Source: JAYFQF01 sp034927285
GTDB taxonomy: Bacteria; Bacillota; Peptococcia; DRI-13; UBA5745
Assembly (NCBI GenBank): GCA_034927285.1
Contig: JAYFQF010000020.1
Coordinates: 1 to 63,578 of the forward strand
Direction of reading: 5' to 3'
Length of the DNA: 63,578 nucleotides
Below the pieces are notes generated by a model. It had not been told where the DNA came from. It did no database searches and was given only the letters and a program-made list of their open reading frames with translations. Made by a program: the position numbers and the translations under genes. The stretch's first letter is position 1, and each line of letters begins with the position of its first letter. Positions 1-9,289 of the stretch are shown here, in pieces.

Positions 1-329
1 GAGTAATTTCCTCGCATGGTGGCCCAGTGCACCACGCCTGCGGCCACCATGCACCATTCCGCCGGAATAGGAGCACCATTCCGCCGGTGACGATGCACCA
101 TCATCTGCGGTCAAGCTGCACTTTTTGAGCGGCGTACGCAGTCGGCTATAAATAATGTCAATGATCAACAGGGTAACTTAATATCCGACCGGCAGGAAAT
201 AATAGTAATATAAGGGCTGAAAGGGCTTTTAATTATAATATTGGTCCGGGTGTTATTTACTTTAAGGTCTGCTTCTGCGAAAATGGAAGCAGAAATAGTG
301 AAGCAGCAAATAATCTGGAGGGAAAAGCC
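1..329. other. Upstream region of selA with short repeats and a leader hairpin
   Basis: No gene is supported here. Two identical 15-base copies of GCACCATTCCGCCGG lie at 51-65 and 73-87, with a third partial copy (GCACCATC) near 95. From about 120 onward the sequence becomes AT-rich, as expected before a promoter, but I could not fix a convincing -35/-10 pair. A short hairpin (arms TCTGCTTC and GAAGCAGA, about 267-295) sits just ahead of the selA ribosome-binding site. Confidence 0.5.
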
Positions 330-2036
330 ATGGCAGAGCATCGGGAATTGCGCAAGATCCCGCAAATAAACGTATTGCTGCAGCGTATCCGGGCCCGGGA
401 AGCGGCGGAGCTGATAAATCCCGGGCTCAACGGTGCTGCGGGTGCGGATGCCTCCGGAGTCGTGGAGGCAAAAGCCGCCGGAGCCGCAGGCACAGGGACC
501 GCAGCCGCAGCAGCCGCCGGCCAGCAGATCCTTGCTCGGGACAAGGCACCGGACAGGGTGCCGGACAAGCTGCTGACCGAGGCTGCCCGGGATATTCTGG
601 AGCAGTTCCGGCAGGATCTGCTGGCAGGCCGGCTGAGCCAGGCGCCGGAAGCCGGGAAAATCGAAAAGCTGGTATTGGAAGAGGCGCGGCGCCGGCAGAC
701 TTCCAGCCTGCGCCGGGTCATCAACGCCACCGGAATTTTACTGCATACCAACCTGGGCCGGGCGCCGCTGGCAGCCCGGGCTCTGGCGGCCGTGGAAACC
801 GCCGCCGCCGGCTATAGCAATCTGGAATTTGACCTGGCCGAAGGTCTCCGGGGCAGCCGCTACAGCCATGTGGAAGCTTTGCTGACCAGGCTGACCGGCG
901 CAGAGTCCGCCTTAGTGGTGAATAATAACGCCGGCGCGTTGCTGCTGGCTTTAAGCGCTCTGGCAAAAGGCCGCCAGGTAGTGATCTCCCGGGGCGAGCT
1001 GGTGGAAATCGGCGGCGCTTTTCGGGTCCCGGAGGTGATGGAACAAAGCGGCGCCATATTAAAAGAAGTGGGCACCACCAACAAAACCAGGCTGGGCGAT
1101 TATGCCGCCGCCGTTGGCCCGGAGACGGCGGCTATCCTGAAAGTCCATCCCAGCAACTACAGAATCATGGGGTTTAGCCAATCCGTGGAGCTTGGCCGGC
1201 TGACTGACCTGGGCCGGGCAACGGGGCTGCCGGTGATTGAGGATCTGGGCAGCGGAGCTTTGCTTGAGATGAACCGATACGGTATTAAGGACGAACCTTT
1301 TGTGCCGGACAGTGTGGCGGCAGGGGCCGACGTCGTTACCTTCAGCGGTGATAAGCTTTTGGGGGGACCTCAGGCCGGCATTATCATCGGTAAAAAAGAG
1401 TATATCGATATAATTAAACGGCATCCCCTGAACCGGGCCTTGCGCATCGATAAGCTGAGTCTGGCGGCGTTGGAGGCTACCCTTTTGCTTTATCTGGACG
1501 AAAGCCGGGCGGAGGAGGAGGTGCCGTTTTTAGCGGCGCTGAGACAGACGCCGGAGGAGCTGCGTCAAAAGGCCTGGCGCTTGAAGAGGCTGACGGAAGA
1601 AGGCAATGCTTCGGCCGGAAATGATCGGATGCCGGAGGCAGCCGCCGGGGGAGCCGCCGGGAGAGCTGAGGAGAGAACTGCCGGGGAAGAAGCCGATGAA
1701 AGCGCCGGCGGGGCCGTTAAAAACCACGCCGCCGCGGCCAGGGCCGGGTCTGCGGCGCTGATTCTGGAGGTGGTTCCTTCCGAAAGCCAGGTGGGGGGCG
1801 GTTCAGTGCCGAATCAGCTTTTGCCCTCTTTTGCTTTGGCTGTGGACTGGCGGGGAAAAGGCCCCGACGCTTTAGCGGCGGTTCTTCGGCATGGCTCGCC
1901 GCCGGTGGTGGGACATATCTCCAAGGATCGCTTCCTTTTGGATTTGCGCACGATCGGGGAAGAGGAGCTGTCGGAGGTCGCCCTGCGGCTGAGAGAACTG
2001 GCCGAAGACCAGCAAAAGGACTGGGAAGAACAGTAA
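330..2036 (+). CDS. selA: L-seryl-tRNA(Sec) selenium transferase SelA
   Basis: This PLP enzyme converts seryl-tRNA(Sec) to selenocysteyl-tRNA(Sec) with selenophosphate in the cytoplasm. The family signature FSGDKLLGGPQAG is present, with the PLP lysine at about residue 342. The N-terminal INATGILLHTNLGRAPL segment and the GGGSVP motif near the C-terminus are also typical. At 568 residues it is roughly 100 longer than usual SelA. The excess is an Ala/Gly-rich insert at about residues 35-65 and an Ala/Glu/Gly-rich insert at about 430-470, both low-complexity, while the catalytic core looks intact. The ATG at 330 follows a GGAGGG site at 317-322. selB starts about 11-20 bases after the stop, so the two should be cotranscribed. 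The function is secure; the role of the inserts is unknown. Confidence 0.96.
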   Translation: MAEHRELRKIPQINVLLQRIRAREAAELINPGLNGAAGADASGVVEAKAAGAAGTGTAAAAAAGQQILARDKAPDRVPDKLLTEAARDILEQFRQDLLAGRLSQAPEAGKIEKLVLEEARRRQTSSLRRVINATGILLHTNLGRAPLAARALAAVETAAAGYSNLEFDLAEGLRGSRYSHVEALLTRLTGAESALVVNNNAGALLLALSALAKGRQVVISRGELVEIGGAFRVPEVMEQSGAILKEVGTTNKTRLGDYAAAVGPETAAILKVHPSNYRIMGFSQSVELGRLTDLGRATGLPVIEDLGSGALLEMNRYGIKDEPFVPDSVAAGADVVTFSGDKLLGGPQAGIIIGKKEYIDIIKRHPLNRALRIDKLSLAALEATLLLYLDESRAEEEVPFLAALRQTPEELRQKAWRLKRLTEEGNASAGNDRMPEAAAGGAAGRAEERTAGEEADESAGGAVKNHAAAARAGSAALILEVVPSESQVGGGSVPNQLLPSFALAVDWRGKGPDALAAVLRHGSPPVVGHISKDRFLLDLRTIGEEELSEVALRLRELAEDQQKDWEEQ

Positions 2037-2047
2037 AAGGACTGAAG

Positions 2048-4012
2048 GTGCGGCCCATGGAGGAAAAGAAAACAGTAAAAGATTTTATTATCGGTACGGC
2101 AGGCCATGTGGACCATGGCAAGACTCAACTGGTCAAGGCGCTGACCGGCACGGACACCGACCGGCTGGCAGAAGAAAAAAGGCGGGGGATCACCATTGAA
2201 CTGGGATTTGCCCACCTGACTTTTGCCGATGGCAGCGGGGCGGCCATCATCGACGTGCCAGGCCATGAGCGCTTTATTAAAAATATGCTGGCCGGGGCCG
2301 GCGGTATTGATTACGCCCTGCTGGTGGTGGCGGCCGACGAGGGGGTCATGCCCCAGACCCGGGAACACCTGGGGATCCTGACCCTTTTGGGGATTCAGCA
2401 TGGCATGACCGTAATTACCAAAACCGATCTGGTGGATAAAGAATGGCTGGAAGAAGTAAAGCTGGATGTGGGACGCCTGATCAAGGATACCTTCCTGGCC
2501 GCAGGACCTATGCTGACGGTTTCTGCCCTGACCGGAAGAGGCGTCGGAGAGCTGAAGGATCGTCTGCAAAAGGAACTGTCTTCCTTAGAGCCCCGGCCTC
2601 CCCGGGGGCCTTTCCGGCTGCCTGTTGACCGGGTGTTTTCTATGGAGGGCTTTGGCACCGTGGTTACCGGCACACTGATCCAGGGCTCGGTTCGGGAAGG
2701 GCAGCAGGCCATGATCTATCCCGAGGGCACACCTTTTCGGGTCCGGGGCCTTCAGGTGAATAACCGGCCGGCGGAGGAAGCCTGGGCCGGCCAACGGGTG
2801 GCGGTAAACCTGGCCGGGGTGAAAAAGGACCGGCTGGAGCGGGGGCAGGTGCTGGCTGCTCCGGGTTTCCTGGAAAGCAGCCTGATGCTGGATGTACGGC
2901 TGAAGGTGCTGCCGGATTCCCGGCGTATCATTGAAAGCGGCAGCCGTCTGCATTTTTATCACGGCAGCCGGGTGGCGCTTTGCAAGGCGGTGCTTTTGGA
3001 CCGGCCGTCCCTGGCCCCCGGAGAAAGCTGCTATGCCCAGCTGCGGCTGCAGGAACCCATTGCCGCCAAGAGGGGGGACCCTTTTGTGGTGCGGTTTTAT
3101 TCACCGGTGGACACCATCGGCGGCGGAAGGATACTGGAGCCCTGCGCCCAAAAGCATAAGGCCGGAGATCCCCGGGTGCTGGCGGGCCTGGCGGTAAAGG
3201 AAGGCGGCAGCCATAAGGAGCGCCTTTTCCAGTATTGTGAGGAAAAGGGCGGGCAGCTTGCGGAAAAAGAGGAGGCCGCCCGCCGTTTGGAGCTTTCTTC
3301 GGCAGAGGTGGAGCAGCTGGCGGGGGAACTGCTGGCAGAAGGGCGGATCTATTCCTTGGCCCAAGGGATATGGCTGTCGGCAAGGGCTTACGAGAGCTTA
3401 TTTCGGGGCCTGAAGCGCCTGCTGGAGGAATATCATGCCGCCGAACCCTTGTCTCCGGGGCTTAGCCGGGAGATCGCCCGGCAAAAGCTGTTTGGCCGGA
3501 AAGCTGCCCCGCAGGCTGCGGATAAACAGGAGAAGGCCTTGGGGGAATCCCTCTTTAAGCTGATGACGGAGCAGGGATTGATCCGGCAGGAGGGCCGGCT
3601 GCTGGCCCTGGAGGAATTCCGGCCCACCTACACGCGGCGGCGTCAGGCCATCCGGGAAGAACTGCTGGCCCTGTACCGGGAAAAGGGACTGGAGGCTCCT
3701 TGGCTGGAAGAGCTTTATGCGGCAAAAGGAAAAGAAGAGGAAGACTACCGCCAGGTGCTGGAGGCTATGCTGGCCCAAGGGGAGCTGGTGCGCGTCGACA
3801 GCCGGATGGTGATTTCCCGGCAGGCATACGAGACGGCAAAACAGGCGGCGGCCGGGGCTTTCCGGCAGCAAAGCCGGCTGACTCTGGCGGATTTCCGGGA
3901 CCTCTGGGGCACATCCCGCAAATATGCCCTGGCTTTATTGGAATTCTGGGACGGCCAAAAGATCACGAAAAAGACGGGAGAAGCCCGGGTACTTACCGGC
4001 AGCCTGGAATAG
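2048..4012 (+). CDS. selB: Selenocysteine-specific translation elongation factor SelB
   Basis: SelB is the EF-Tu-like GTPase that brings selenocysteyl-tRNA to the ribosome at UGA codons followed by a SECIS hairpin. The P-loop GHVDHGKT, the DVPGHERF switch and TKTD (G4) occur in the first 140 residues, followed by EF-Tu-like beta-barrel domains. The C-terminal third is a chain of predicted winged helices, which in this family bind the SECIS RNA. The length (about 650 aa) is normal. The start could be the GTG at 2048 or the ATG at 2057; both have purine-rich sites upstream. Its known local client is selD, on the opposite strand, which contains an in-frame UGA. A strong terminator follows the stop. 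Confidence 0.96.
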   Translation: MRPMEEKKTVKDFIIGTAGHVDHGKTQLVKALTGTDTDRLAEEKRRGITIELGFAHLTFADGSGAAIIDVPGHERFIKNMLAGAGGIDYALLVVAADEGVMPQTREHLGILTLLGIQHGMTVITKTDLVDKEWLEEVKLDVGRLIKDTFLAAGPMLTVSALTGRGVGELKDRLQKELSSLEPRPPRGPFRLPVDRVFSMEGFGTVVTGTLIQGSVREGQQAMIYPEGTPFRVRGLQVNNRPAEEAWAGQRVAVNLAGVKKDRLERGQVLAAPGFLESSLMLDVRLKVLPDSRRIIESGSRLHFYHGSRVALCKAVLLDRPSLAPGESCYAQLRLQEPIAAKRGDPFVVRFYSPVDTIGGGRILEPCAQKHKAGDPRVLAGLAVKEGGSHKERLFQYCEEKGGQLAEKEEAARRLELSSAEVEQLAGELLAEGRIYSLAQGIWLSARAYESLFRGLKRLLEEYHAAEPLSPGLSREIARQKLFGRKAAPQAADKQEKALGESLFKLMTEQGLIRQEGRLLALEEFRPTYTRRRQAIREELLALYREKGLEAPWLEELYAAKGKEEEDYRQVLEAMLAQGELVRVDSRMVISRQAYETAKQAAAGAFRQQSRLTLADFRDLWGTSRKYALALLEFWDGQKITKKTGEARVLTGSLE

Positions 4013-4020
4013 CCAAAACA

Positions 4021-4059
4021 GGCGCAGCCCTTGTCTGACGGACAGGGGCTGCGCTTTTA
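4021..4059 (+). terminator. Rho-independent terminator after selAB
   Basis: GCGCAGCCC...GGGCTGCGC forms a GC-rich hairpin followed by TTTT. The complementary strand also ends in a short T-run, so it may also stop transcripts coming from selD. Confidence 0.85.
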
Positions 4060-4080
4060 TCATACCGATTCTTATCGTAA

Positions 4081-4113
4081 GAGACCGGCATGATAAAAAC
4101 CGGTTTCTTTTTT
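4081..4113 (+). terminator. Second terminator between convergent selB and selD
   Basis: Arms GAGACCGG and CCGGTTTC are followed by six or more T residues. It is a second hairpin in the 118-base gap between the convergent selB and selD ends. Confidence 0.75.
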
Positions 4114-4130
4114 CCGGGCTGATCCGCCCT

Positions 4131-5189
4131 TTAGCGGACCAGCGCCAAAGGCCTGTCCTCTTTTGGCAGCACCCGGCCTATCAGCCGGGCCCAGGGTGTT
4201 ACGGTTTCCAGGCGGGATGAAAGCTCCCGGGCCGCTTTTTCCGGCAGAGCGAAAAGCAATCCGCCGGAGGTCTGAGGATCGCACATCAGATCCAGGACGG
4301 AGCGGCGGGCTCCGGTTTCCCATTGGGCCAAATCACCTTGCAGATAGGGCGTCACATAGTCCATATTACGGTAAGCGCCGCCGGGAATGATCCCCATCTC
4401 CGCCAGCTCCCGGGCCTGAGGCAAAAGGGGCAGGGCGGAGGCGGTGATCTCCAGGGTGGCGCCGCTGGCCTGAGCCATCTCCAGGCTGTGACCCAGAAGG
4501 CCGAAACCGGTAACGTCGGTGCAGCCGTGAACTTCCAGGCCGGCGGCCAGCTCGCAGGCGGATTTATTTAATGCCGCCATCTGTTCATAGGCAGTGTTCA
4601 GGGCCGGCGCTTCCGCCAGATCGGCTTTCGCTGCCGTGGTGATAACGCCGCTGCCCAGGGGCTTGGTCAGAACCAGCACGTCGCCGGGCCGGGCGCCGCC
4701 GTTTGTCAGCACCCGCTGAGGATGGACAAAGCCGGTGACGCACAGGCCGTATTTCGGCTCGTTGTCCTGGATGGTATGGCCGCCGCCAATGGCACAGCAG
4801 GCCTCAAAAGCCTTATCGTGGCCGCCGGCCAGGATATCCCGGATGACGGACTCTTCCAGGCAGGAAGGCACACAGAGCAGGTTCATGGCCACCGCGGGCT
4901 TTGCGCCCCTGGCGTAGATGTCGCTTAAGGCGTTTGCCGCGGCGATCTGCCCGAACAGGAAGGGATCGTCGACGATAGGCGGGAAAAAGTCCACCGTCTG
5001 TACCATGGCCAGCTCCGGCGAAACCTGATAGACCAAGGCATCGTCGGAACCGTCAAAGCCTACCGTGAGACGGGGATCGCCATAGCGTTTTAATTCGGAT
5101 AAAATCTGCTTCAGGGCACCCGGCCCCAGTTTGGCGGCTCAGCCGGCGCTTTGGGTCATCTGGGTGAGGCGAATCTGTTCTCTGGTCAT
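4131..5189 (-). CDS. selD: Selenide, water dikinase SelD (selenoprotein, Sec at residue 17)
   Basis: SelD makes selenophosphate from selenide and ATP, the selenium donor for Sec-tRNA and for labile-selenium molybdenum enzymes. The reading frame continues upstream of an in-frame TGA at 5141-5139: it begins at ATG 5189, behind a GGAGGG site, and reads ...TQSAG-U-AAKLGPG. This matches the SelD active-site loop, in which the position is Cys or Sec, followed by the catalytic Lys. Full length is 352 residues, the usual family size. Eleven bases after the UGA a hairpin (GGGGC/GCCCT, loop CGGGT) sits where a bacterial SECIS is expected. Downstream features include GGHTIQDNEPK. An annotation starting at 5036 or later would be a UGA artefact. 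selAB next door supplies the decoding machinery. Confidence 0.95.
5113..5141 (-). promoter_or_regulatory. Sec UGA codon and candidate SECIS hairpin in selD
   Basis: The TGA at 5141-5139 is followed by an 11-base spacer, a five-pair stem (5127-5123 with 5117-5113) and the loop CGGGT. Bacterial SECIS elements lie just 3' of the UGA and usually carry a G/U in the apical loop, as here. The fold was done by eye. Confidence 0.7.
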
Positions 5190-5299
5190 GATATCCCTCC
5201 TTTCCGTAATTTGCTGCCCTCTGTTCCGGGGGTTTCTTTTAGTTTTGTTTTGATTCTCTTTTCTTTTCCATCATACCGCAAAACTATACCCAGAGCAAG

Positions 5300-5336
5300 A
5301 AAAAGCAGCCGCAGGCGTAAGCCGGGGCTGCTTTTT
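5300..5336 (-). terminator. Terminator of the nicotinate cluster (after hmd)
   Basis: A symmetric hairpin has arms AAAAAGCAGCC and GGCTGCTTTTT. Read on the minus strand it ends in a T-run 50-90 bases after the hmd stop, and it separates the cluster from selD. Confidence 0.85.
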
Positions 5337-5391
5337 CCCTAGGGGTTTCATCAGGGTATATTGGTAAGGGTTTGGGTTGGAGGAGCGATTT

Positions 5392-6816
5392 TTAGTGGGC
5401 CGGGCCGGCTTCCACCAGCACGATGCCCAGTTTTTCGGCGGCGGTCTGGGCTTTTTCCACCGAAGGAGAGGCGTCCCGCAGTACCAGGCGTCCGCCGCCC
5501 CGGTTCAGGGTATCCACCATGCAGGAACCGTTTTCCGCTTCAATGGTGATCTTTTGGATGCCGTATTCCTGGCCTTCCACGATATCTACTTCGATGCCCA
5601 TTTCTTTAACTTTGTCGACGGATTTTTTATACATTTCGTAATCGCCGGTACCGGAGCCGAAGACGGCGCCCATCAGCACGCCGGGAATATTGATGGCCCG
5701 GCGGGCGAAGAGCTCGGGGTACAGCTCAATGCGAAGCTTTTTGATGGCGCCCTTATCCTTGATCAGTTCGTGGGCGATGCGGGCGGCGTTGGTTGGAGAG
5801 CCCACGGCCTGGCTGGAACCGCCCACCACGGCGTCGCCGAAGGTGTTCAGGATGGGCTTGGTGCCTTTGGCCAGATCTTTGGCGATCTGCCGGGCTTTTT
5901 CCAGGGTGTCGTGGATCTTTTGGTTTTCTGCCGCCTTTACTTCGTCGCTGACCAGGGTTTCCACGTTGGGTTTGCGTTTGAAGAAGGGTTCCATGAAATC
6001 CACCACGCTGGGCACGCAGTACTTGGCCGACAATACATGGACCTCACTGGCCATGGCGATCATCACGTCCACGGGGACGTTGACGGTCATATCCACCATC
6101 ATGCAGAGCCGGGCGGCATACATGCCGATCAAAATGGCGCCGCCCACATGGGTGGTGCAAAGGGCGGGGACTAAAACCCGGGGGGTGCAGGGAACGGCGA
6201 TGGTGGGAGATATGGCCAGTACCATCGCTTTTTCCATCTGCTCCGGCGTGCCGCCTTCCAGGGCTACGGTAGCGGCGGCCACGGCGGCGGCGCCGGCTCC
6301 GAAGCCCTCCATGTTGCAGCCGGTGGTGATTTTCCCTACCCGGAAGATGCTGCCGATTTTCAGGATCAGGGAGGCTACCTCCGCCACGGTGGTCTCATCC
6401 ACGCCCTCAGTCATCATGGCTTTGATGAAACCGGCGTAAGGACAGGAGTCGCCGGTGCCGGCGCAGGGACGGAGGCCGATGCAGTGATTTCCCACCTGAG
6501 CGGCCAGGGTATACAGCAGGGCATTGTCCAGGAACTGATCCTTGAAGCAATGCTTGCCGGAATGGGCAAGCTGGGAGGCCACAGTGCCCAAAAGGATGCT
6601 TTCCCCGTCTTTCAGGCCGATTTCCAGAGCTTTTAAGTTATGGGCATATTCGCCCATAACGCCTTTTAAAATGTCCTCCCGGGACATATCCAGCCGGAGC
6701 TCGCTTTCCGTTAAAACCACGTCCACCACCCGGACGGCATATTCTTCGGCCAGGCGGATGCTTTCGCCGATGGTCAGGGGCATCTGTTTTTCAATGGCCT
6801 GTCTTAATTCTGTCAT
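5392..6816 (-). CDS. hmd: Serine-dehydratase-like Fe-S enzyme, probable 2-(hydroxymethyl)glutarate dehydratase
   Basis: This 474-residue protein resembles the iron-sulfur L-serine dehydratase alpha family. It has several conserved Cys positions, in GLRPCAGTGDSCPYAG, TTGCNMEGFGAG and VPCTPRVLVPALC, that could hold a [4Fe-4S] cluster. In the E. barkeri nicotinate pathway a serine-dehydratase-like protein is predicted to dehydrate 2-(hydroxymethyl)glutarate to 2-methyleneglutarate. The place here, last gene of a cluster containing every other pathway step, supports that role over true serine deamination. The ATG at 6816 is preferred; its SD (AGCGGG) is weak, and a TTG at 6858 would extend the frame by 14 residues. 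A terminator follows. The substrate is inferred from context. Confidence 0.85.
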   Translation of the reverse strand: MTELRQAIEKQMPLTIGESIRLAEEYAVRVVDVVLTESELRLDMSREDILKGVMGEYAHNLKALEIGLKDGESILLGTVASQLAHSGKHCFKDQFLDNALLYTLAAQVGNHCIGLRPCAGTGDSCPYAGFIKAMMTEGVDETTVAEVASLILKIGSIFRVGKITTGCNMEGFGAGAAAVAAATVALEGGTPEQMEKAMVLAISPTIAVPCTPRVLVPALCTTHVGGAILIGMYAARLCMMVDMTVNVPVDVMIAMASEVHVLSAKYCVPSVVDFMEPFFKRKPNVETLVSDEVKAAENQKIHDTLEKARQIAKDLAKGTKPILNTFGDAVVGGSSQAVGSPTNAARIAHELIKDKGAIKKLRIELYPELFARRAINIPGVLMGAVFGSGTGDYEMYKKSVDKVKEMGIEVDIVEGQEYGIQKITIEAENGSCMVDTLNRGGGRLVLRDASPSVEKAQTAAEKLGIVLVEAGPAH

Positions 6817-6893
6817 TTGTATTACCCGCTTTCTTTCAAAATTCGCAGATCCGGACAAGGCGCGGACCCATGGGCTGAAAAACTGCCGGAAAG

Positions 6894-7757
6894 CTATCTG
6901 CCGTATTTTGCTTCGATTTCCCGGATCTGGGGCAGGCCGATCAGATCGTTGAACTTGGGGAAGTCGATCATCATGCCGATCATGGTGGCGGTGGTGTCAT
7001 CCTTTTTCAGGCCTTCCATCAGGTCCACCATGGCTTTGGTGGTGGCATAAGTGGAGGCGGTGGGATAAATCACCAGATTGTAGCCCAGCTCTTCCAGCTT
7101 TTGGTTAGGCAAAAGGGGAGTACGGCCGCCTTCCACCATATTGGCCAGGGTCAGCCCCGGAATGGACTCATTGATTTTCTTCATTTCTTCTTCGGATTCG
7201 GGAGACTCGATAAAAATAATATCGGCGCCGGCTTCTTTGTAAGCTCTGCCGCGGCGGATGGCTTCTTCGATGCCATGAACGGTCCGGGCGTCGGTCCGGG
7301 CCATGATCATGAAATCGGCGTCGGTACGGGCGTCTACGGCGGCTTTGATCTTGCCCACCATCTCTTCCATAGGCACTACCTGGCGGCCTGTCATATGGCC
7401 GCATTTTTTCGGCATTACCTGATCTTCCAGCTGAATGACGGCCACGCCGGCCTTTTCATATTCTTTGACGGTACGCATGACGTTGACGGCGTTGCCGAAG
7501 CCGGTGTCGGCATCGGCTACCACGGGAACGCCGGCGGCTTCCACGATGGCGTTGGCCCGGGCCAGCATCTCGGTAAAGGTCATCAGACCTACGTCTGGGC
7601 AGCCCAAATGGCTGGCGGCCTGGCCGTAACCGGTCATATAGACGGCGTCAAAACCGACCTTGCCGATGATTTTGGCGGTCAGGGCGTCATGGGCACCGGG
7701 GGCGACGATGAATTTGCCTTCGTTGAACAGCTGCCGAAGCTTGGTGGAATTTTTCAT
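6894..7757 (-). CDS. dml: 2,3-dimethylmalate lyase (isocitrate lyase/PEP mutase superfamily)
   Basis: This enzyme catalyses the last step of nicotinate fermentation, cleaving (2R,3S)-2,3-dimethylmalate to propionate and pyruvate. The 287-residue protein has the superfamily signature KKCGH, and the DADTGFGN segment that binds the metal and the carboxylates. On sequence alone it could be called 2-methylisocitrate lyase or carboxyvinyl-carboxyphosphonate mutase. The neighbours (dmdAB, mii, mgm) argue for the dimethylmalate substrate. The ATG at 7757 lies two bases past the stop of the upstream MutL-like gene, whose end contains the site AAGAGGTG, so translation is probably coupled. Confidence 0.9.
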   Translation of the reverse strand: MKNSTKLRQLFNEGKFIVAPGAHDALTAKIIGKVGFDAVYMTGYGQAASHLGCPDVGLMTFTEMLARANAIVEAAGVPVVADADTGFGNAVNVMRTVKEYEKAGVAVIQLEDQVMPKKCGHMTGRQVVPMEEMVGKIKAAVDARTDADFMIMARTDARTVHGIEEAIRRGRAYKEAGADIIFIESPESEEEMKKINESIPGLTLANMVEGGRTPLLPNQKLEELGYNLVIYPTASTYATTKAMVDLMEGLKKDDTTATMIGMMIDFPKFNDLIGLPQIREIEAKYGR

Positions 7758-7758
7758 G

Positions 7759-9285
7759 TTATACACCTCTTACATTAAATTTAGTTTTCAGATAGGATAG
7801 CACGGCGTCGGGAAAATGCTGGGACAAAACGCCCAGGGCATAGAGATTGTAATCTGTGTCGAAATAAAATTCCGGCGCCAGAGGCAGAAGGGAGATACCG
7901 GGATTGGCGAAGGCCCGGGCCAGGACGGCTTCACGGGCGGCCGGCTCCAGATAGGCAAAGACGCCGCCTGCGGCCAGCACGGGCCTGACTAAACGCAGAT
8001 CCCTGCCGATGGCGGTGCCGGCGGCTACGCCCATCACCGGGTCTGCTTCGGTGGAGAGATGACCGGCATGGCGCCTTAGGGCTACGGCTACCGCGGAAGA
8101 AGCCAGGGCTTCGTCCAGAAGCTCCTCCCGGCGGCCGGCGGCCACGCGTTCCGTGTCTTTTTCACATTCTTTTGTATACGCCTCCACTTCCTCCGGAGTC
8201 ATGGGCGGCTCAAAGGAGAGCGGAGGGGCGTCGGCCCGGTGGGCGGTGGCCAGGGGGTCCTGGCCCCGGGCTTTGGCCAGGGCTGCGGCGGCGTTGTCGC
8301 CGGCCAGCTGTTCCGCCGTGCGGATAACGGCTAAGGGGCCTACCGCCTCGGGGATACCGGTGGCGGAAACCCGCATGCCCAGATTTCCTTCTACCGTACG
8401 GTAGGAGAAATGTTTTTCGTTATTAATGACTAAGCCGCGTTCTTCGGGCTTCAGTTCTTCCAGCTCCGGCAGGGCGGAGTGGATGTCGGTGGTGGCGCCG
8501 CCGATATCCACCAGGATCAGGCCGCCGATGCCTTCCTGTTCATGGGTGCCCCGGGCTAAAAGCTCGCTGGCCATCAGTACCGCTCCGGGTGTAGGCATTA
8601 CCGATTTATCCGTCAGCTGGGCCTGCAGCTTATCCAGGCCCTTGGCCTTGGTGATCTGGCGGATAAATTGGGCATGGATGGCCTCCCGGGCAGGCTTGAC
8701 GTTCAGCTGATGAATGGTGGGCATGATGTTGGGAACCCGGGCATAAGCGATCTTGCCGGCGTCGAAGATTTCCGCCACCTGGGCCTGGGCATCTTTGTTG
8801 CAGGCCAGGATGACCATGGCCTTGCTCTTGATCCGGACGATGATCCGGGCGTTTTCCAGGACGTTTTCCCGGTCGCCGCCGTCGGTGCCGCCGGCCAGAA
8901 GGATGATATCCGGCCGGATCTCCAAAAGTACCTCTTCCCGGTACTCCGGAGGTTCCTCGAAGGAAACCACCTCCATTACCCGGGCCCCGGCGGTCATGGC
9001 CACTTCCTTGGCCGCCTTGGCCGTCACCCGGGGCATGTAGCCCAGGGCCACCATGCGCAGGCCCCCGGCGGCGCTGCAGGTGGAATAGTTTTGGGTATCG
9101 GGGTCAAAGACCACGCCCTGGGCCTCTATCGCCTGCTTCGCTTTTAAGGTGCCTGCCGTCACATCTTCCAGTGTGGTGGGGGACTGGCCCCTGCCCAGGA
9201 AAGTGAGGGACGGGCCCTCCAGGCGGAAGGCCGCGGCTTTGGTATAGGTGCTGCCTACGTCATAGACCAGGATGTTTGCGTTCAC
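7759..9285 (-). CDS. GlmL/MutL-family ATPase, accessory protein of the B12 mutase
   Basis: This is a 508-residue member of the MutL/GlmL family (not the mismatch-repair MutL). The N-terminus has the ASKHA-type phosphate motif VYDVGSTYTKAAAF, and a second one, LVDIGGATTDIHSAL, lies near residue 260. In glutamate-fermenting clostridia the homologue is encoded beside glutamate mutase and is thought to chaperone or reactivate the B12 mutase. Here it lies two genes after mgm, so it most likely serves 2-methyleneglutarate mutase. The GTG at 9285 is chosen because a GGAG lies about nine bases upstream, inside the mii stop region; the mii stop and this start are four bases apart. The role is inferred from family and context. 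Confidence 0.85.
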   Translation of the reverse strand: MNANILVYDVGSTYTKAAAFRLEGPSLTFLGRGQSPTTLEDVTAGTLKAKQAIEAQGVVFDPDTQNYSTCSAAGGLRMVALGYMPRVTAKAAKEVAMTAGARVMEVVSFEEPPEYREEVLLEIRPDIILLAGGTDGGDRENVLENARIIVRIKSKAMVILACNKDAQAQVAEIFDAGKIAYARVPNIMPTIHQLNVKPAREAIHAQFIRQITKAKGLDKLQAQLTDKSVMPTPGAVLMASELLARGTHEQEGIGGLILVDIGGATTDIHSALPELEELKPEERGLVINNEKHFSYRTVEGNLGMRVSATGIPEAVGPLAVIRTAEQLAGDNAAAALAKARGQDPLATAHRADAPPLSFEPPMTPEEVEAYTKECEKDTERVAAGRREELLDEALASSAVAVALRRHAGHLSTEADPVMGVAAGTAIGRDLRLVRPVLAAGGVFAYLEPAAREAVLARAFANPGISLLPLAPEFYFDTDYNLYALGVLSQHFPDAVLSYLKTKFNVRGV

Positions 9286-9289
9286 GGTC

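Noticed and set aside
4131..5036. selD as a truncated or pseudogene starting near 5036
   Set aside because: The missing N-terminus is present upstream once the UGA is read as selenocysteine.
5392..6816. True L-serine dehydratase
   Set aside because: Context: last gene of a complete nicotinate pathway that needs exactly one dehydratase of this family; no separate beta subunit nearby.
7759..9285. DNA mismatch-repair MutL
   Set aside because: The name is shared only by history; the protein has ASKHA phosphate motifs and no GHKL ATPase motifs.
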